Source of the DNA: Proteobacteria bacterium ST_bin11
Lineage (GTDB): Bacteria; Pseudomonadota; Gammaproteobacteria; Methylococcales; Methylomonadaceae
Assembly: GCA_002083615.1 (NCBI GenBank)
Contig: MSXO01000080.1
Location: 1-14,668, forward strand
Length of the DNA: 14,668 bases
Reading direction: 5' to 3'
A program made the translations under genes and the position numbers. Each line of letters begins with the position of its first letter. Position 1 is the stretch's first letter. This document shows, piece after piece, positions 13,075 to 14,668 of the stretch. The notes below the pieces were generated by a model, which did no database searches, had not been told where the DNA came from, and worked only from the letters and a program-made list of their open reading frames with translations.

Positions 13075-14668
13075 AATTCCCGCAGGGGTACCGGTTTGGC
13101 AATACCGTAGCCTTGCGCGTAATTCACACCCAAGGTTTGCAGTAGATCGAAAATATTTTGGTTTTCCACAAATTCGGCGATGGTCTTTTTGCCCATCACG
13201 TGGGCGACCTCGTTAATGGCTTTAACCATAGTCAAATCCACTCTATCGTCCAGTATGTCCTTCACGAACAGTCCGTCTATTTTTAAATAATCGACTGGTA
13301 GATTCTTAAGATAAGCAAATGAAGACAAACCGCTGCCGAAATCATCCAAGGAAAAAGAACAGCCTTTTTGGCGCAGCGAATCGATAAATTGCCGGGCATA
13401 GGAGAGATTACTGATAGCCGCTGTTTCAGTAATTTCGAAGCAAATTTTATTGGTCGGTATCTGCCACTTCTGGAATTGCTCGTCAATAAAACCCAGCATG
13501 GACTGGTCCGACAAGGATAAACCGGACAGATTGACCGAGCACATTTCCAAACGGTCCAGGAAGCTTGGCGTACCGGCCAAATATTGGAACAAACGGGAGA
13601 TTACCCACCGGTCTAAAGGGGAAGCCATATTGTAGCGTTCCGCCGCGGGGAGAAAAGCGCCGGGCGGAATCACTTTACCCTGGTCGTCTCGATAACGGAT
13701 CAATGTTTCGAAATGCAGACCGCCGCGATTTGCAGCAATCGGTACTATCAATTGACCGAATAACTGAAAGCGATCTTGCTCGATGCCCATGCGGATTTTT
13801 TCAACCCATTGCATTTCGCCTTGGCGCAATGTGAGTTCTTCGTCGTCCGGACTAAATATATGCACCCGATTGCGGCCCTTTTCCTTGGCTGCGTAGCAGG
13901 CGGCGTCGGCTTCTTTCAATACATCCACTGCATTGCCGCATGCTCGATTGATCGGGGCGATGCCAATACTCACGCCTATGTTGAAGCTTCGGTTTTCCCA
14001 GGCAAATTGAAAGTCGCATACCGCATTACGCAGTTTCTCACCTGTGATAATGGCTTGTTCGAGTGAGCAATACGACATCAGGATGCCGAATTCGTCGCCG
14101 CCCAGCCTGGCCAAGATATCCATTCTGCGTACTTGTTGGCGGAGTACTTCGCCGAGTTGCCTGAGCAACTCATCGCCCGCGAGGTGTCCGCAAGTATCGT
14201 TGACGATTTTGAATTGATCCAGATCTAAATAGCACAATACGTGGTAGCTATCGTTGGCTTGGGCTTCTAGTACTAAGTTTTGAATATGGATATCGAATTG
14301 GCGGCGGTTGACCAAACCGGTCAATTCGTCATGACTGGCCTGGTATGCGATTTTTTCCGATAGGCGTCGGGTTTCGGTAATATCCTCGCAAACCAATAAC
14401 AGATGCGGGCGATTGTTTTCATCCTTTACTAAGCGCGCGGTTTCCCTGGCCCAGATGATGTTGCCGTTGCGGCAGATGATGCGGCTTTCTAATTTATGGA
14501 CTTGTTCGGGATGATTGCGGCAGATTTGGAAAAACTGGTTGCAGTTACTTATATCTTCTGGATGGGCAAAATTGAAAATAGAGCATCCTTGTAGTTCCTC
14601 AACGCTCAAACCCAACTGGCGAGCGCCAAATCGGTTCACCGAGATTATTTGCCCTTGCATATCCAGGT
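13071..14668 (-). CDS. PAS-GGDEF-EAL c-di-GMP turnover protein (N-terminus outside window)
   Basis: Cytoplasmic or membrane-anchored signalling protein that can make and degrade cyclic di-GMP. The frame stays open past the first Met in the window (14660): the codons before it read LD, completing the PAS pattern LDMQGQIISVN, so the true start is upstream and more sensor domains may exist. Counting from that Met, PAS/PAC runs to about 100. The GGDEF domain has an intact GGDEF at 187-191 with the inhibitory RxxD site (RRMD) five residues before. The EAL domain has ETLIR (318-322, an accepted ExLxR form), EITE, DDFGSG (439-444), YLKIDG and the C-terminal QGYGIAKP. Both active sites therefore look complete. 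The stop TGA overlaps the ATG of the TonB receptor, indicating an operon with translational coupling. Confidence 0.94.
   Translation of the reverse strand, partial: LDMQGQIISVNRFGARQLGLSVEELQGCSIFNFAHPEDISNCNQFFQICRNHPEQVHKLESRIICRNGNIIWARETARLVKDENNRPHLLLVCEDITETRRLSEKIAYQASHDELTGLVNRRQFDIHIQNLVLEAQANDSYHVLCYLDLDQFKIVNDTCGHLAGDELLRQLGEVLRQQVRRMDILARLGGDEFGILMSYCSLEQAIITGEKLRNAVCDFQFAWENRSFNIGVSIGIAPINRACGNAVDVLKEADAACYAAKEKGRNRVHIFSPDDEELTLRQGEMQWVEKIRMGIEQDRFQLFGQLIVPIAANRGGLHFETLIRYRDDQGKVIPPGAFLPAAERYNMASPLDRWVISRLFQYLAGTPSFLDRLEMCSVNLSGLSLSDQSMLGFIDEQFQKWQIPTNKICFEITETAAISNLSYARQFIDSLRQKGCSFSLDDFGSGLSSFAYLKNLPVDYLKIDGLFVKDILDDRVDLTMVKAINEVAHVMGKKTIAEFVENQNIFDLLQTLGVNYAQGYGIAKPVPLREL

Overview
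This window looks like a chromosomal segment of a gammaproteobacterium. The best clue is the block ypjD / ffh-rpsP-rimM-trmD-rplS, with ypjD divergent from ffh, an order that is conserved in Gammaproteobacteria. The moderate GC content, a polar-type flagellin followed by a Maf protein, and a large TonB receptor beside a GGDEF-EAL protein suggest an aquatic, motile member such as Methylococcales (Methylomonas-like). That genus-level guess is inference, not something the sequence proves.

Region 1 (1-3728) is flagellar. A 341-base leader with a possible sigma-54 promoter and short repeats precedes a compact flagellin (342-1196). A Maf/DUF115 flagellin glycosyltransferase with a TPR tail follows 24 bases later (1221-3728). 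The likely story is one transcript making the filament subunit and the enzyme that adds nonulosonic-acid sugar to it before export.

Region 2 (3729-8204) is housekeeping. A convergent spacer with an inverted repeat leads to a CcsA/HemX-type membrane protein on the minus strand (ypjD). Divergently transcribed are ffh (SRP GTPase) and the ribosome/tRNA operon rpsP-rimM-trmD-rplS, which ends in a textbook intrinsic terminator at 8173-8204.

Region 3 (8226-10389) is a tight three-gene run: an Ogt-type DNA alkyltransferase, the XerD recombinase (ATGA overlap with ogt) and an LpxA-type acyltransferase only 2 bases after xerD. The lpxA gene sits outside the usual lpxD-fabZ-lpxA-lpxB setting.

Region 4 (10390-14668) is regulatory and outer-membrane. 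A small stand-alone pseudo-receiver protein has lost the phospho-acceptor Asp and has no output domain. It converges, with overlapping stop codons, on a minus-strand pair: a PAS-GGDEF-EAL c-di-GMP enzyme (its N-terminus lies beyond the window) whose stop overlaps the start of a TonB-dependent receptor (ATGA). No CRISPR array, insertion sequence, prophage, tRNA or rRNA gene was seen. Nothing here is clearly a new system. The most worthwhile leads are the translationally coupled c-di-GMP enzyme and TonB receptor, the orphan pseudo-receiver beside them, the isolated LpxA, and the flagellin/Maf pair with its unusual leader.
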